Assembly: GCF_900105715.1 (NCBI RefSeq)
Contig: NZ_FNRY01000002.1
Location: 124,001 to 188,000 of the forward strand
Direction: 5' to 3'
DNA length: 64,000 nucleotides
Source: Paramicrobacterium humi
GTDB taxonomy: Bacteria; Actinomycetota; Actinomycetes; Actinomycetales; Microbacteriaceae
In this document: piece after piece, positions 45,390-54,271 of the stretch
Layout: each line of letters starts with the position of its first letter
Numbering within the stretch: the stretch's first letter is position 1
The notes under the pieces: generated by a model
What the model was told of the DNA's origin: nothing
Database searches by the model: none
Seen by the model: only the letters and a program-made list of their open reading frames with translations
Made by a program: the position numbers and the translations under genes

Positions 45390-47021
45390 ATGTCATCCGG
45401 AATGTCCACACAGCGGCGCGTGCTCACCGCGGCAGCAGGTGTTGCCGTCGCGGCCCTCGCCCTCGCCGGCTGCTCGGGATCGGGAAACGGTTCCGGCAAC
45501 TCGGGCGGCTCTGGCGGCTCGCTCGTCATCGGAACGACCGACAAGATCACCACGATCGACCCCGCCGGCTCCTACGACAACGGCTCCTTCGCCGTCATGA
45601 CGCAGGTCTACCCGTTCCTCATGAACACGCCGTACGGCAGCCCCGACGTCGAACCCGACATCGCGGAGTCCGCCGAGTTCACGACGCCGAGCGAGTACAC
45701 GGTCAAGCTCAAGAGCGGACTCACGTTCGCAAACGGCCACGACCTCACCTCGTCCGACGTCAAATTCAGCTTCGACCGCACGATCAAGATCAACGACCAG
45801 AACGGTCCGGCCTCGCTCCTCGCGAACCTCGACAGCGTCGAGGCTCCCGACGACACCACGGTCGTCTTCCACCTCAAGAGCGAGAACGACCAGACGTTCC
45901 AGCAGGTGCTCTCGAGCCCCGCCGGCCCGATCGTCGACGAAGAGGTGTTCTCCGCCGACGCCCTCACGCCCGATCAGGACATCGTGAAGGGGAAGGCCTT
46001 CGCCGGTCAGTACTCCATCGCGAGCTACGACTTCAACAACCTGATTCAGTACAAGGCGAACCCCGACTACCAGGGTGTGCTCGGCAAGGCGAAGACCGAC
46101 ACCGTCAACGTCAAGTACTACGCGGAGTCGTCGAACCTCAAGCTCGCCGTGCAAGAGGGCGACATCGACGTGGCCTACCGCAGCCTCACCGCCACCGACG
46201 TCGAGGACCTCTCGAAGAACGACAAGGTGAAGGTCACGCAGGGTCCCGGCGGCGAGATCCGCTACATCGTCTTCAACTTCAACACCATGCCGTTCGGTGC
46301 GAAGACCGATGACGCCGACCCCGCGAAGGCTCTCGCAGTGCGCCAGGCGATGGCCGATCTGCTCGACCGCGACCAGATCGCCGAGCAGGTGTACAAGGGC
46401 ACCTACACGCCGCTGTACTCCTACGTTCCCGACGGCCTGACCGGCGCCAACGAGTCCCTCAAGGGTCTCTACGGCGACGGAAACGGCGGACCGGATGCCG
46501 ACAAGGCGGCGAAGACGCTCAAGGACGCCGGCATCGATACGCCGGTCACCCTCAGCATCCAGTACTCGAACGACCACTACGGCCCGTCGTCGGCCGACGA
46601 GTACGCGCTCATTAAGTCGCAGCTCGAGGAGACCGGCCTCTTCAAGGTCGACCTGCAGACCACCGAGTGGGTGCAGTACTCCAAGGACCGCGTCGCCGAC
46701 GTGTACCCGATGTACCAGCTCGGCTGGTTCCCTGACTACTCGGACGCCGACAACTACCTGTCGCCGTTCTTCGTCAAGGACAACTTCATCGGCAACCACT
46801 ACGACAACGCCGATGTGCAGAGCCTCATCGAGAAGCAGCGCACGACGACCGACCCCGACGCCCGTGCGGACGTGATCGGCCAGATCCAGGATGCCGTGGC
46901 CAAGGACCTGTCGACCCTGCCGTACCTGCAGGGCGCGCAGATCGCGGTCGCCGGCGCCGACGTGAAGGGCGTCACGCTCGACGCGTCGTTCAAGTTCCGG
47001 TACGCGCCGCTCTCGAAGTAG
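45390..47021 (+). CDS. ABC transporter substrate-binding lipoprotein, peptide (family 5) type
   Basis: 543 residues. The signal peptide (basic MSSGMSTQRR, hydrophobic 11-26) ends at lipobox LAGC with Cys28 as the lipidated residue; a Gly/Ser-rich linker follows. The mature part fits SBP family 5 (dipeptide, oligopeptide or nickel binders): TTDKITTIDPAGSYDN near the start, YTVKLKSGLTFANGHDLTSSDVKFSFDR and the LGWFPDYSDADNYLSPFF block. AAGGAAAGG precedes the ATG; an in-frame ATG at 45402 is an alternative. First gene of a four-gene importer operon. The ligand is probably a peptide but is not certain. Confidence 0.93.
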   Translation: MSSGMSTQRRVLTAAAGVAVAALALAGCSGSGNGSGNSGGSGGSLVIGTTDKITTIDPAGSYDNGSFAVMTQVYPFLMNTPYGSPDVEPDIAESAEFTTPSEYTVKLKSGLTFANGHDLTSSDVKFSFDRTIKINDQNGPASLLANLDSVEAPDDTTVVFHLKSENDQTFQQVLSSPAGPIVDEEVFSADALTPDQDIVKGKAFAGQYSIASYDFNNLIQYKANPDYQGVLGKAKTDTVNVKYYAESSNLKLAVQEGDIDVAYRSLTATDVEDLSKNDKVKVTQGPGGEIRYIVFNFNTMPFGAKTDDADPAKALAVRQAMADLLDRDQIAEQVYKGTYTPLYSYVPDGLTGANESLKGLYGDGNGGPDADKAAKTLKDAGIDTPVTLSIQYSNDHYGPSSADEYALIKSQLEETGLFKVDLQTTEWVQYSKDRVADVYPMYQLGWFPDYSDADNYLSPFFVKDNFIGNHYDNADVQSLIEKQRTTTDPDARADVIGQIQDAVAKDLSTLPYLQGAQIAVAGADVKGVTLDASFKFRYAPLSK

Positions 47022-47033
47022 CCGCCGCTCGAG

Positions 47034-47060
47034 GGGGCGGGCGCACGACGCGCCCGCCCC
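47034..47060 (+). terminator. Intercistronic hairpin between the binding protein and permease genes
   Basis: GGGGCGGGCGC (47034-47044) and GCGCCCGCCCC (47050-47060) form a perfect 11-bp, all G-C stem with loop ACGAC, 12 bp after the binding-protein stop. In such operons it probably protects the upstream mRNA or partly terminates, giving more binding protein than permease. Confidence 0.65.
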
Positions 47061-47103
47061 TCACAGCCCGGCCGACTCGTCCCCTCCAAAGGCAGGTAGA
47101 ACG

Positions 47104-48192
47104 CTGACTTCCCCCAGCTCACCCCCAGAGCTCGCGGCTCGCCAGGCCGCGACGAAGCGCCAGTCGGGAGGCAACAGCCTCCTGCGCTACGTCATCGTGC
47201 GCTTCCTCTTGATCATCCCCACCATCTTCATCCTCGTGACGCTCGTGTTCGTGCTCATGCGATCCACCGGCGACCCGATCACGGCCGCCCTCGGCGGCCG
47301 GCTCACGCACGAGCAGCTCGCCGAGCGCATTCACGCCGCCGGCTATGACCGGCCCATCATCGTTCAGTACGTCGAATACCTCGGGAACGTGTTCCGCGGC
47401 GACTTCGGCACGACGCTGAGCGATCACCGCCCGGTCACCCAGATCCTGCTCACCTACGGCTCCGCGACCCTCGAGCTCGCCGTCTACGCGATCATCGTCG
47501 CGCTCATCATCGGCATCCCGTTCGGCATGTGGGCCGCCTACCGTCGCGACAAGGCCTCCGACGCGGTGCTGCGCGTCCTCGCGATCCTCTTCTACGCGAC
47601 GCCCGTCTTCTTCGCGGGCATGCTGCTCAAGCTCATCTTCTCCGTGGGACTCGGCTGGTTCCCCGTCTCCGGCCGTGCGAACACGCGCACGGAGCTGGCC
47701 ATCCAGCTGATGGGCGACCCGAGCGGCATCCACATCATCGACGCCATCCGGCTCGGCGACGCCGACGCGATCGGCGACGTGCTCAGCCACGCGGTGCTGC
47801 CCGCGCTCGCGCTCGGCCTGCTGACCGCCGGCGTCTTCCTGCGGCTCGTGCGCACGAACATGATCGGCACGCTCTCGCGCGACTACGTCGACGCGGCCCG
47901 GTCACGCGGTGTGAGCGAGTTCCGACTCGTCTCCAAGCACGCCTACCGACCTGCGCTCATCCCGATCATCACCGTCATGGGCATGCAGATCGCACTCCTG
48001 CTCGCGGGCGCCGTGCTGACCGAGACGACGTTCGAGTGGAAGGGACTCGGCTTCATGCTCGCCCAGTACCTGCAGGCGCGCGACTTCGTCGCCGTGCAGG
48101 GCATCGTCGTGCTGCTTGCCGTGATCGTGGCCGTGACGAACTTCATCGTCGACATCGTCGCAGCCCTCATCGACCCGAGGGTGAGGTACTGA
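47104..48192 (+). CDS. Peptide ABC transporter permease, DppB/OppB type
   Basis: About 362 residues if translation begins at CTG 47104. A GTG at 47197 is the first ordinary start, but it has no ribosome binding site and would remove the conserved LLRYVIVRF lead-in to the first helix. CTG 47104 has AAAGGCAGG upstream, so I prefer it with caution. The body shows the DppB pattern: ALGGRLTHEQLAERIHAAGYDRPIIVQYVEYL after helix 1 and the EAA-type loop DYVDAARSRGVSEFRLVSKHAYRPALIPIITVMG. Six membrane helices. Partner of the next permease in a peptide importer. Confidence 0.88.
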   Translation: MTSPSSPPELAARQAATKRQSGGNSLLRYVIVRFLLIIPTIFILVTLVFVLMRSTGDPITAALGGRLTHEQLAERIHAAGYDRPIIVQYVEYLGNVFRGDFGTTLSDHRPVTQILLTYGSATLELAVYAIIVALIIGIPFGMWAAYRRDKASDAVLRVLAILFYATPVFFAGMLLKLIFSVGLGWFPVSGRANTRTELAIQLMGDPSGIHIIDAIRLGDADAIGDVLSHAVLPALALGLLTAGVFLRLVRTNMIGTLSRDYVDAARSRGVSEFRLVSKHAYRPALIPIITVMGMQIALLLAGAVLTETTFEWKGLGFMLAQYLQARDFVAVQGIVVLLAVIVAVTNFIVDIVAALIDPRVRY

Positions 48193-48193
48193 C

Positions 48194-49234
48194 ATGACCG
48201 TGGAGACAACCCCTCGCAAGCCGCGACTCGTCGACCGGCTGCCCATCATCCGGCAGCTGCGCCAGAGCGTCGGCATTCAGCGCGGCATGCTCGTCGCGGG
48301 CCTCGCCATCACCGTCGTCTTCGTGCTCGTCGCGATCTTCGCGCCGCTGCTCGCGCCGTACGGCTACAGCCAGCTGCGCGACGAGAACGGCGGCTTCGGC
48401 GCGCAGCAGCCGCCGAGCGCCAAGCACCTGCTCGGCACGACGGTCAGCGGATTCGACGTGCTCTCCCGCGTCATCTGGGGCGCGCAGACGGGTGCGCTCG
48501 TCATCATCGTCGCTGTCATCCTCTCGATCTTCGCCGGCGTGATCCTCGGCCTCGTCTCCGGGTACTTCGGCGGCTGGCTCGACCGCGTGCTCGTCGTGAT
48601 CTGCGACGCGATCTACGCGTTCCCGTCGCTCCTGCTCGCGATCGTGATGTCGATAGCGATCTCGGGCGGCCGCTCCGACATGTGGGCCGGCATCTTCGCG
48701 GCATCCATCTCGATCACCGTCGTGTTCATCCCGCAGTACTTCCGGGTGATCCGCGCCGAGACGGTCCGCATCAAGGCGGAGGCGTTCGTCGAGTCGGCGA
48801 AGGTCATCGGCGCGGGGAACGTGCGCATCATGTACCGCCATGTGTTCCGCAACGCGACGCGCACGCTGCCGCTGATCTTCACCCTCAACGCGTCCGAGGC
48901 GATCCTCACCCTCGCCGGGCTCGGCTTCCTCGGCTTCGGCATCGAGCCGACCGCCGCCAGCGAGTGGGGCTACGACCTCAACAAGGCCCTCAGCGACGTC
49001 TCGAGCGGCATCTGGTGGACCTCGATCCCGCCGGGACTCGCGATCGTCCTCACGGTGCTCGGCGTCACCCTCGTCGGCGAGAGCCTCAACGACCTCGCCG
49101 ATCCGCGACTGCGCGGCCGCCGGGCCGTGTCCGCCGACGCCGGTGAGATCGCCGAGACCTCCGTGGTCCCCGGCGGCAGCCTTGACGACGCCGGCCAGCT
49201 CGCCGGAACCGACACGACGGGAGAGCGCCCATGA
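48194..49234 (+). CDS. Peptide ABC transporter permease, DppC/OppC type
   Basis: 346 residues. N-terminal cytoplasmic tail, first helix at about 33-53, then the periplasmic HLLGTTVSGFDVLSRVIWGAQTGALVI segment typical of DppC, and the EAA loop AFVESAKVIGAGNVRIMYRHVFRNA. The C-terminal 40 residues (from RGRRAVSADAG) form a polar extension beyond the usual end. The ATG is one base after the upstream stop, and the stop overlaps the ATPase gene start (ATGA). Confidence 0.94.
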   Translation: MTVETTPRKPRLVDRLPIIRQLRQSVGIQRGMLVAGLAITVVFVLVAIFAPLLAPYGYSQLRDENGGFGAQQPPSAKHLLGTTVSGFDVLSRVIWGAQTGALVIIVAVILSIFAGVILGLVSGYFGGWLDRVLVVICDAIYAFPSLLLAIVMSIAISGGRSDMWAGIFAASISITVVFIPQYFRVIRAETVRIKAEAFVESAKVIGAGNVRIMYRHVFRNATRTLPLIFTLNASEAILTLAGLGFLGFGIEPTAASEWGYDLNKALSDVSSGIWWTSIPPGLAIVLTVLGVTLVGESLNDLADPRLRGRRAVSADAGEIAETSVVPGGSLDDAGQLAGTDTTGERP

Positions 49235-50931
49235 GCGATGTGCTCCAGATCCGCGACCTCAACGTCGCCTTCTCGTCCGACGCCGGCGCGGTGCGCGCCG
49301 TCGACGGGGTCTCCCTCGAGGTGCGTCCGAGAGAAGTGCTCGCCATCGTCGGCGAGTCCGGCAGCGGCAAGACAGTCACCGCGAAGACGATCCTCGGACT
49401 GCTGCCCGAGACCGCGACGAGCTCCGGCGCCGTGCTGCTGCGCAGCAAGGACGGCGCGCACGAGAACGACGTCATCTCCGTGCCGAAGCACTCGTTGCGC
49501 CGGCTGCGCGGCGAAGACGTCTCGATGGTCTTCCAGGAGCCGTCAACGGCCCTCAACCCCGTGTACACGGTGGGCTGGCAGATCGCGGAGGGCCTGCGCG
49601 CGCACGACTCGAAGCTCGGCCGCAAGAAGGCAAGAGAGATGGCGATCGACGTGCTGCGCAAGGTCGGAATCCCCGACCCGGAGTCGCGCGTCGACTACTA
49701 CCCGCACCAGTTCTCGGGCGGCCAGAAGCAGCGAGTCGTCATCGCCATGGCGCTCGTGCTCGACCCGGGCCTGATCGTCGCGGATGAGCCGACGACCGCT
49801 CTCGACGTGACCGTGCAGGCTGAGATCCTCGACCTGCTGCGACGCTGCCGCGACGAGTTCGGCGCGTCGATCGTGCTCATCACCCACAACATGGGCGTGG
49901 TCGCCGACCTCGCCGACCGCGTCGTCGTGATGTACCAGGGCAAGATCGTCGAGGAGAACGACGCGCGAACGCTCTTCGCCGCTCCCACGCACGAGTACAC
50001 GAAGAAGCTGCTCGGCGCGGTGCCGCGCATCGGGCAGGCGATCGCGACGAGCCGCGAGCGTCAGGTGACATCGGATGCCGCTCCCGTCGTGCGCGCGACC
50101 GACCTGCGCATCCAGTACCCGGGTCGCTTCGGCCGCCCCGGCTTCCTCGCCGTCGACGGCGTCTCGTTCTCGATCGCGCCGGGGGAGGTCGTGGGTCTCG
50201 TCGGCGAGTCCGGCTCGGGCAAGACCACGATCGGCCGCGCCATCGCCGGGCTCACGAAAGTGACCGGCGGCTCCCTCCAGGTGCTCGGCACCGAGATGAA
50301 CGGCGTGAAGGAGCGACAGTTCCGCAAGCTGCGTCAGCGCATCGGATTCGTCTTCCAGGACCCCGCGTCGAGCTTCAACCCGCTCCTGACGATCGAGGAG
50401 TGCGTCGCCGAACCGCTGCGCATCCACCGCCGCGAGATGAGCGACGCCGACGTCACGCGACGCGTCGACGAGCTGCTCGAGGCCGTGCAGCTGCCGCGCT
50501 CGTACGGCAGGAGATTCCCGCACGAGCTCTCGGGCGGCCAGCGGCAGCGAGCGAGCCTCGCGCGCGGTCTCGCCCTCGACCCGGAACTGCTCATCGCTGA
50601 CGAGCCGACGAGCGCGCTCGACGTGTCGGTGCAAGAGCGCGTGCTCGAGCTGTTCGCCGAGCTGCAGGCCGAGCTCGGCTTCGCCTCGCTGTTCATCAGT
50701 CACGACCTCGCGGTCGTCGACATCCTCTCCGACCGCATCGCCGTGCTCTACCACGGCCGACTCGTCGAGGAGGGAACAGGAGCGCAAGTGCTCGGAGCGC
50801 CGAAGGATCCGTACACGCAGCGACTGCTCGCGTCGCTTCCGGTTCCCGACCCCGTCGAGCAGGCTCAACGGCGGCAGGATCTCGCGCAGATCGTCGCGGC
50901 GGAGAAATCCGCCGACGCGCAGCGCGGCTGA
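49231..50931 (+). CDS. Peptide ABC transporter ATPase, two fused ATP-binding domains
   Basis: 566 residues with two complete ABC domains in one chain (equivalent to DppD plus DppF). Domain 1: Walker A GESGSGKT at 41-48, signature FSGGQKQR near 161-168, Walker B LIVADEPTTALD. Domain 2: Walker A GESGSGKT near 324-331, signature LSGGQRQR near 433-440, Walker B LLIADEPTSALD. Each is followed by its switch His (LITHNMG and FISHDLA). The fusion ensures 1:1 pairing and is common in actinobacteria. Last gene of the importer operon. Confidence 0.95.
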   Translation: MSDVLQIRDLNVAFSSDAGAVRAVDGVSLEVRPREVLAIVGESGSGKTVTAKTILGLLPETATSSGAVLLRSKDGAHENDVISVPKHSLRRLRGEDVSMVFQEPSTALNPVYTVGWQIAEGLRAHDSKLGRKKAREMAIDVLRKVGIPDPESRVDYYPHQFSGGQKQRVVIAMALVLDPGLIVADEPTTALDVTVQAEILDLLRRCRDEFGASIVLITHNMGVVADLADRVVVMYQGKIVEENDARTLFAAPTHEYTKKLLGAVPRIGQAIATSRERQVTSDAAPVVRATDLRIQYPGRFGRPGFLAVDGVSFSIAPGEVVGLVGESGSGKTTIGRAIAGLTKVTGGSLQVLGTEMNGVKERQFRKLRQRIGFVFQDPASSFNPLLTIEECVAEPLRIHRREMSDADVTRRVDELLEAVQLPRSYGRRFPHELSGGQRQRASLARGLALDPELLIADEPTSALDVSVQERVLELFAELQAELGFASLFISHDLAVVDILSDRIAVLYHGRLVEEGTGAQVLGAPKDPYTQRLLASLPVPDPVEQAQRRQDLAQIVAAEKSADAQRG

Positions 50932-50957
50932 CGCGGCATCCGTTAGAGTGGTTTGAG

Positions 50958-51053
50958 CGAAGGGGAGTATCCCACTACGCGGCACCCGTCAGTACGGGCC
51001 CCGATGTCGAGGTTCCGGATGCCGCGCCGAACGACTCGGGGGAGAGACTTTCG
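50958..51053 (+). promoter_or_regulatory. yybP-ykoY (manganese) riboswitch upstream of terC
   Basis: The leader carries the two conserved blocks of this class: AAGGGGAGTAT at 50960-50970 and GGGGGAGAGACTTT at about 51038-51051. The closing helix P1 can form from CGAAGG (50958-50963) and CTTTCG (51048-51053). This element binds Mn2+ and is well known ahead of TerC and P-type ATPase genes. The 3' side of P1 also lies in a competing hairpin (TTCGAC 51050-51055 with GTCGAA 51060-51065), a plausible expression switch; GAAAGG near 51078 would be the gene's Shine-Dalgarno. Confidence 0.85.
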
Positions 51054-51091
51054 ACGTCCGTCGAACCCTCCCGCCTGAAAGGCACCGCCGC

Positions 51092-52093
51092 ATGCATCCT
51101 CAGCTGCCGCTGCTGTTCGAGATCGGCTCATACGTCGTCCTCGTCCTGATCCTGATCTTCGACCTGCTGCTCGTGGTCAAGAGGCCGCACATTCCGTCGA
51201 TGAAGGAGTCCGCCCTCTGGGTGGCGTTCTACGTGAGCCTCGCGCTCGTGTTCGCGGGGCTCATGTTCCTGTTCGCGGGAGGCGACTTCGCGGGCGAGTT
51301 CCTCGCCGGCTGGCTCACCGAGTACAGCCTGTCGGTAGACAACCTCTTCGTGTTCGTGATCATCATGACGCGCTTCGCCGTGCCCAAGCGGTACCAGCAG
51401 GAAGTGCTCATGGTTGGCATCATCATCGCGCTCGTCTTCCGCGGCATCTTCATCCTCGCGGGAGCGGCGATCATCGAGCACTTCAGCGCCGTGTTCTACA
51501 TCTTCGGCGCGTTCCTGCTCTGGACGGCATGGAAGCAGGCCTTCGGCGAGAACGAGGATGCCGAGGACGGCGAGACGCGCTTCACGAGCTTCATGCGCCG
51601 CAAGCTCAACGTGTCGCCGGAGTTCCACGGCTCGAAGCTGCGCACCGTCGTCGACGGACGCAAGGTGTGGACGCCGATGGTCGTCGTGTTCCTCGCCATC
51701 GGCACAACCGACGTGATGTTCGCGATCGACTCGATCCCGGCGATCTTCGGCATCACGCAGAGCCCGTTCATCGTCTTCACCGCGAACATCTTCGCGCTCA
51801 TGGGCCTGCGGCAGCTGTACTTCATGCTCGGCGGCCTGCTCGAGAAGCTCGAGTACCTCAAGTACGGCATCGCGTTCATCCTCGCGTTCATCGGCGTGAA
51901 GCTCGTGTTCCACGCCCTGCACGTCAACGAGGTTCCGTTCATCAACGGCGGCAAGTCGATCGAGTGGATCCCCGAGATCAGCACGTGGCTCTCGCTCGCG
52001 GTCATCGTCGCGTCGATGGCGGTCGCGACGATCGCGAGCCTCGTGAAGGCCCGCCGGGACGACCGAAACGCGCAACAGCTCTCCGGCGAGTGA
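51092..52093 (+). CDS. TerC-family integral membrane protein, likely Mn2+ exporter
   Basis: 333 residues with about nine hydrophobic helices. The TerC/Alx signature is present: YSLSVDNLFVFVIIMTRF in one helix, and its repeat counterpart TTDVMFAIDSIPAIFGI with the acidic, presumed metal-coordinating residues. Members of this family (Alx, MeeF/MeeY) export manganese, some supplying exoenzymes. The Mn2+ riboswitch directly upstream supports a manganese role better than tellurite resistance. A charged cytoplasmic loop (ENEDAEDGETRFTSFMRRKLNVSPEFHGSK, about 150-180) separates the halves. Transcribed as a single gene. Confidence 0.93.
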   Translation: MHPQLPLLFEIGSYVVLVLILIFDLLLVVKRPHIPSMKESALWVAFYVSLALVFAGLMFLFAGGDFAGEFLAGWLTEYSLSVDNLFVFVIIMTRFAVPKRYQQEVLMVGIIIALVFRGIFILAGAAIIEHFSAVFYIFGAFLLWTAWKQAFGENEDAEDGETRFTSFMRRKLNVSPEFHGSKLRTVVDGRKVWTPMVVVFLAIGTTDVMFAIDSIPAIFGITQSPFIVFTANIFALMGLRQLYFMLGGLLEKLEYLKYGIAFILAFIGVKLVFHALHVNEVPFINGGKSIEWIPEISTWLSLAVIVASMAVATIASLVKARRDDRNAQQLSGE

Positions 52094-52099
52094 TATTCT
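52094..52099 (+). promoter_or_regulatory. -10 element of the leuCD leader
   Basis: TATTCT, 7 nt before the GTG of the leader peptide (52107), so the leader transcript would begin at its start codon. A convincing -35 is not visible. Confidence 0.55.
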
Positions 52100-52106
52100 G
52101 ATCTAC

Positions 52107-52148
52107 GTGCTGCACGGTCTGCTTCTTAGCTGCCGCGCCGAGGCCTAG
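52107..52148 (+). CDS. leuL: Leucine attenuator leader peptide of leuCD
   Basis: A 13-residue frame starting at GTG and ending at TAG (52146-52148): MLHGLLLSCRAEA. Four of the first seven residues are leucine, including three in a row (CTG CTT CTT at 52119-52127). The stop lies inside the left arm and loop region of the following hairpin, so a ribosome stalled on the leucine codons would leave it in a different fold from a ribosome that reaches the stop. This is the classic layout of transcription attenuation for leucine genes. It appears leaderless. The bias and position are convincing, though expression is unproven. Confidence 0.75.
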   Translation: MLHGLLLSCRAEA

Positions 52149-52171
52149 CCCACAGGCCGTCCTCGTCGCGG
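52133..52171 (+). terminator. Attenuator hairpin in the leuC leader
   Basis: CCGCGCCGAGG (52133-52143) pairs with CCTCGTCGCGG (52161-52171) with one mismatch. Inside it AGGCCT-type pairing (GGCCT with AGGCC) extends the stem around a short loop. It overlaps the end of the leader peptide and precedes the leuC ribosome binding site by about 30 nt. It can act as terminator or block depending on ribosome position. Confidence 0.65.
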
Positions 52172-52215
52172 AGTCTGATGGTGCCTGATCCCATTAATCG
52201 CAAGGAAGCACTGTG

Positions 52216-53649
52216 ATGCCGCAGAATACTGAATCCGTCCGCACGCCACGCACCCTGGCCGAGAAGGTCTGGGACGATCACCTCGTCGTCAAGGGCGAGG
52301 ACGGCAATCCCGATCTGATCTACATCGACCTGCACTTGGTGCACGAGGTCACGAGCCCGCAGGCCTTCGACGGCCTGCGCATGGCGGGGCGCACGCTGCG
52401 TCGCCCCGACCTGACGATCGCGACCGAGGACCACAACACGCCGACGCTCGCCATCGACAAGCCGATCGCCGACCGCACGAGTCGCACGCAGATCCACACG
52501 CTGCGCAACAACGCCGAGGAGTTCGGCGTGCGCCTGCACTCCCTCGGCGACGTCGAGCAGGGCATTGTTCACGTTGTCGGCCCCCAGCTCGGCCTCACGA
52601 TGCCCGGCATCACTGTCGTCTGCGGCGACAGCCACACGTCGACCCACGGCGCGTTCGGCGCGATGGCGTTCGGCATCGGCACGAGCGAGGTCGAACACGT
52701 CATGGCGACGCAGACCCTGCCGCTCAAGCCGTTCAAGACCATGGCGATCAACGTCGAGGGCACGCTGCGGCCCGGAGTCACGGCGAAGGACATCATCCTC
52801 GCCGTCATCGCCAAGATCGGCACGGGCGGCGGACAGGGCTACGTGCTCGAGTACCGCGGCAGCGCCATCCGCTCCCTCTCCATGGAGGGACGCATGACGA
52901 TCTGCAACATGTCGATCGAGGCCGGCGCCCGCGCCGGCATGGTCGCGCCCGACCAGACGACCTACGACTACCTGAAGGGCCGTCCGCACGCCCCGCAGGG
53001 CGGCGACTGGGACGAGGCCGTCGCCTACTGGAACACGCTCGCCACCGACGAGGGCGCCGTCTTCGACGCCGAGGTGTTCCTCGACGCCGACGAACTCGAG
53101 CCGTTCGTGACGTGGGGCACCAACCCCGGGCAGGGCGTGTCGTTGAGCGCCAGCATCCCGGAGCCCAGCTCGTTCGACGACGCCTCCGCGCGAGCCGCCG
53201 CCGAACGCGCCCTCGAGTACATGGACCTCGCACCAGGGACGAAACTCAAGGACATCGCTGTCGACGCCGTGTTCATGGGCTCGTGCACGAACAGCCGCAT
53301 CGAAGACCTGCGCTCGTTCGCGAGCATCATCAGGGGGAAGAAGAAGGCTGACGGCGTTCGCGTCATGGTCGTCCCCGGCTCCGCTCGCGTGCGGCTCGAG
53401 GCGGAAGCGGAGGGGATCGACAAGATCGTCACCGACTTCGGCGCCGAATGGCGATTCGCCGGCTGCTCGATGTGCCTCGGCATGAATCCCGACCAGCTCG
53501 CTCCGGGTGAGCGCTGCGCGTCCACGAGCAACCGGAACTTCGAGGGACGCCAGGGCAAGGGTGGGCGCACCCACCTCGTCTCGCCCGTCGTCGCCGCGGC
53601 GACGGCGATCCGCGGAACCCTGTCGAGCCCGTCCGACCTGGAGGCCTGA
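52216..53649 (+). CDS. leuC: 3-isopropylmalate dehydratase large subunit
   Basis: 477 residues from the ATG at 52216 (AAGGAAG 7 nt upstream; a GTG one codon earlier is possible). LeuC and LeuD form the [4Fe-4S] enzyme that isomerises 2- to 3-isopropylmalate in leucine synthesis. Aconitase-family landmarks: [33 protein letters not shown] and [12 protein letters not shown], supplying the three cluster cysteines. Length is standard. Regulation appears to be by leucine attenuation through the leader at 52107-52171; no IclR-type regulator gene lies next to it. Confidence 0.97.
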   Translation: MPQNTESVRTPRTLAEKVWDDHLVVKGEDGNPDLIYIDLHLVHEVTSPQAFDGLRMAGRTLRRPDLTIATEDHNTPTLAIDKPIADRTSRTQIHTLRNNAEEFGVRLHSLGDVEQGIVHVVGPQLGLTMPGITVVCGDSHTSTHGAFGAMAFGIGTSEVEHVMATQTLPLKPFKTMAINVEGTLRPGVTAKDIILAVIAKIGTGGGQGYVLEYRGSAIRSLSMEGRMTICNMSIEAGARAGMVAPDQTTYDYLKGRPHAPQGGDWDEAVAYWNTLATDEGAVFDAEVFLDADELEPFVTWGTNPGQGVSLSASIPEPSSFDDASARAAAERALEYMDLAPGTKLKDIAVDAVFMGSCTNSRIEDLRSFASIIRGKKKADGVRVMVVPGSARVRLEAEAEGIDKIVTDFGAEWRFAGCSMCLGMNPDQLAPGERCASTSNRNFEGRQGKGGRTHLVSPVVAAATAIRGTLSSPSDLEA

Positions 53650-53654
53650 GACCC

Positions 53655-54251
53655 ATGGACAAGTTCACGACCGTCACCGGCATCGCCGCGCCGCTCAAGC
53701 GCTCGAACGTCGACACCGACCAGATCATCCCGGCCGTGTACCTCAAGCGCGTCACGAAGACCGGCTTCGAGGACGCTCTCTTCGCCGGCTGGCGCCAGGA
53801 TCCCGAGTTCGTCCTCAACCAGCCCGAGTTCGCGGGAGCCTCCGTGCTCGTCGCCGGCCCTGACTTCGGCACGGGATCGAGCCGCGAGCACGCCGTGTGG
53901 GCATTGCGCGACTTCGGCTTCAAAGTCGTCATCAGCGCCCGATTCGGCGACATCTTCCGTGGAAACTCAGGCAAGCAGGGGCTGCTCACGGCGCAAGTTC
54001 CCGAAGCCGACGTCGAACGGCTCTGGGCCGCTATCGACGCGGACCCGAGCGCCGAGTTCACCGTCGATCTGGAGAGCAAGACGATCACGGTCGGCGACCT
54101 TCAGGTGGCTTTCGATATCGATGATTACACTAGGTGGCGCCTGCTCGAGGGACTCGACGACATCGCTCTCACGCTTCGGAACGAAGCCGAGATCACCGCG
54201 TTCGAAGCGACTCGTGCCGGGTGGCGGCCAAAGACATTGCCTGCCAGATAG
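53655..54251 (+). CDS. leuD: 3-isopropylmalate dehydratase small subunit
   Basis: 198 residues, the swivel domain partner of Leu[26 protein letters not shown] and the substrate-loop [37 protein letters not shown] are intact. Five bases separate it from leuC, and GGAGGCCTGAGACCC across the junction contains the ribosome binding site. MurA follows after 20 bp, so leucine and cell-wall genes may be co-transcribed. Confidence 0.97.
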   Translation: MDKFTTVTGIAAPLKRSNVDTDQIIPAVYLKRVTKTGFEDALFAGWRQDPEFVLNQPEFAGASVLVAGPDFGTGSSREHAVWALRDFGFKVVISARFGDIFRGNSGKQGLLTAQVPEADVERLWAAIDADPSAEFTVDLESKTITVGDLQVAFDIDDYTRWRLLEGLDDIALTLRNEAEITAFEATRAGWRPKTLPAR

Positions 54252-54271
54252 CCAAGCATCGGGGACATCTT

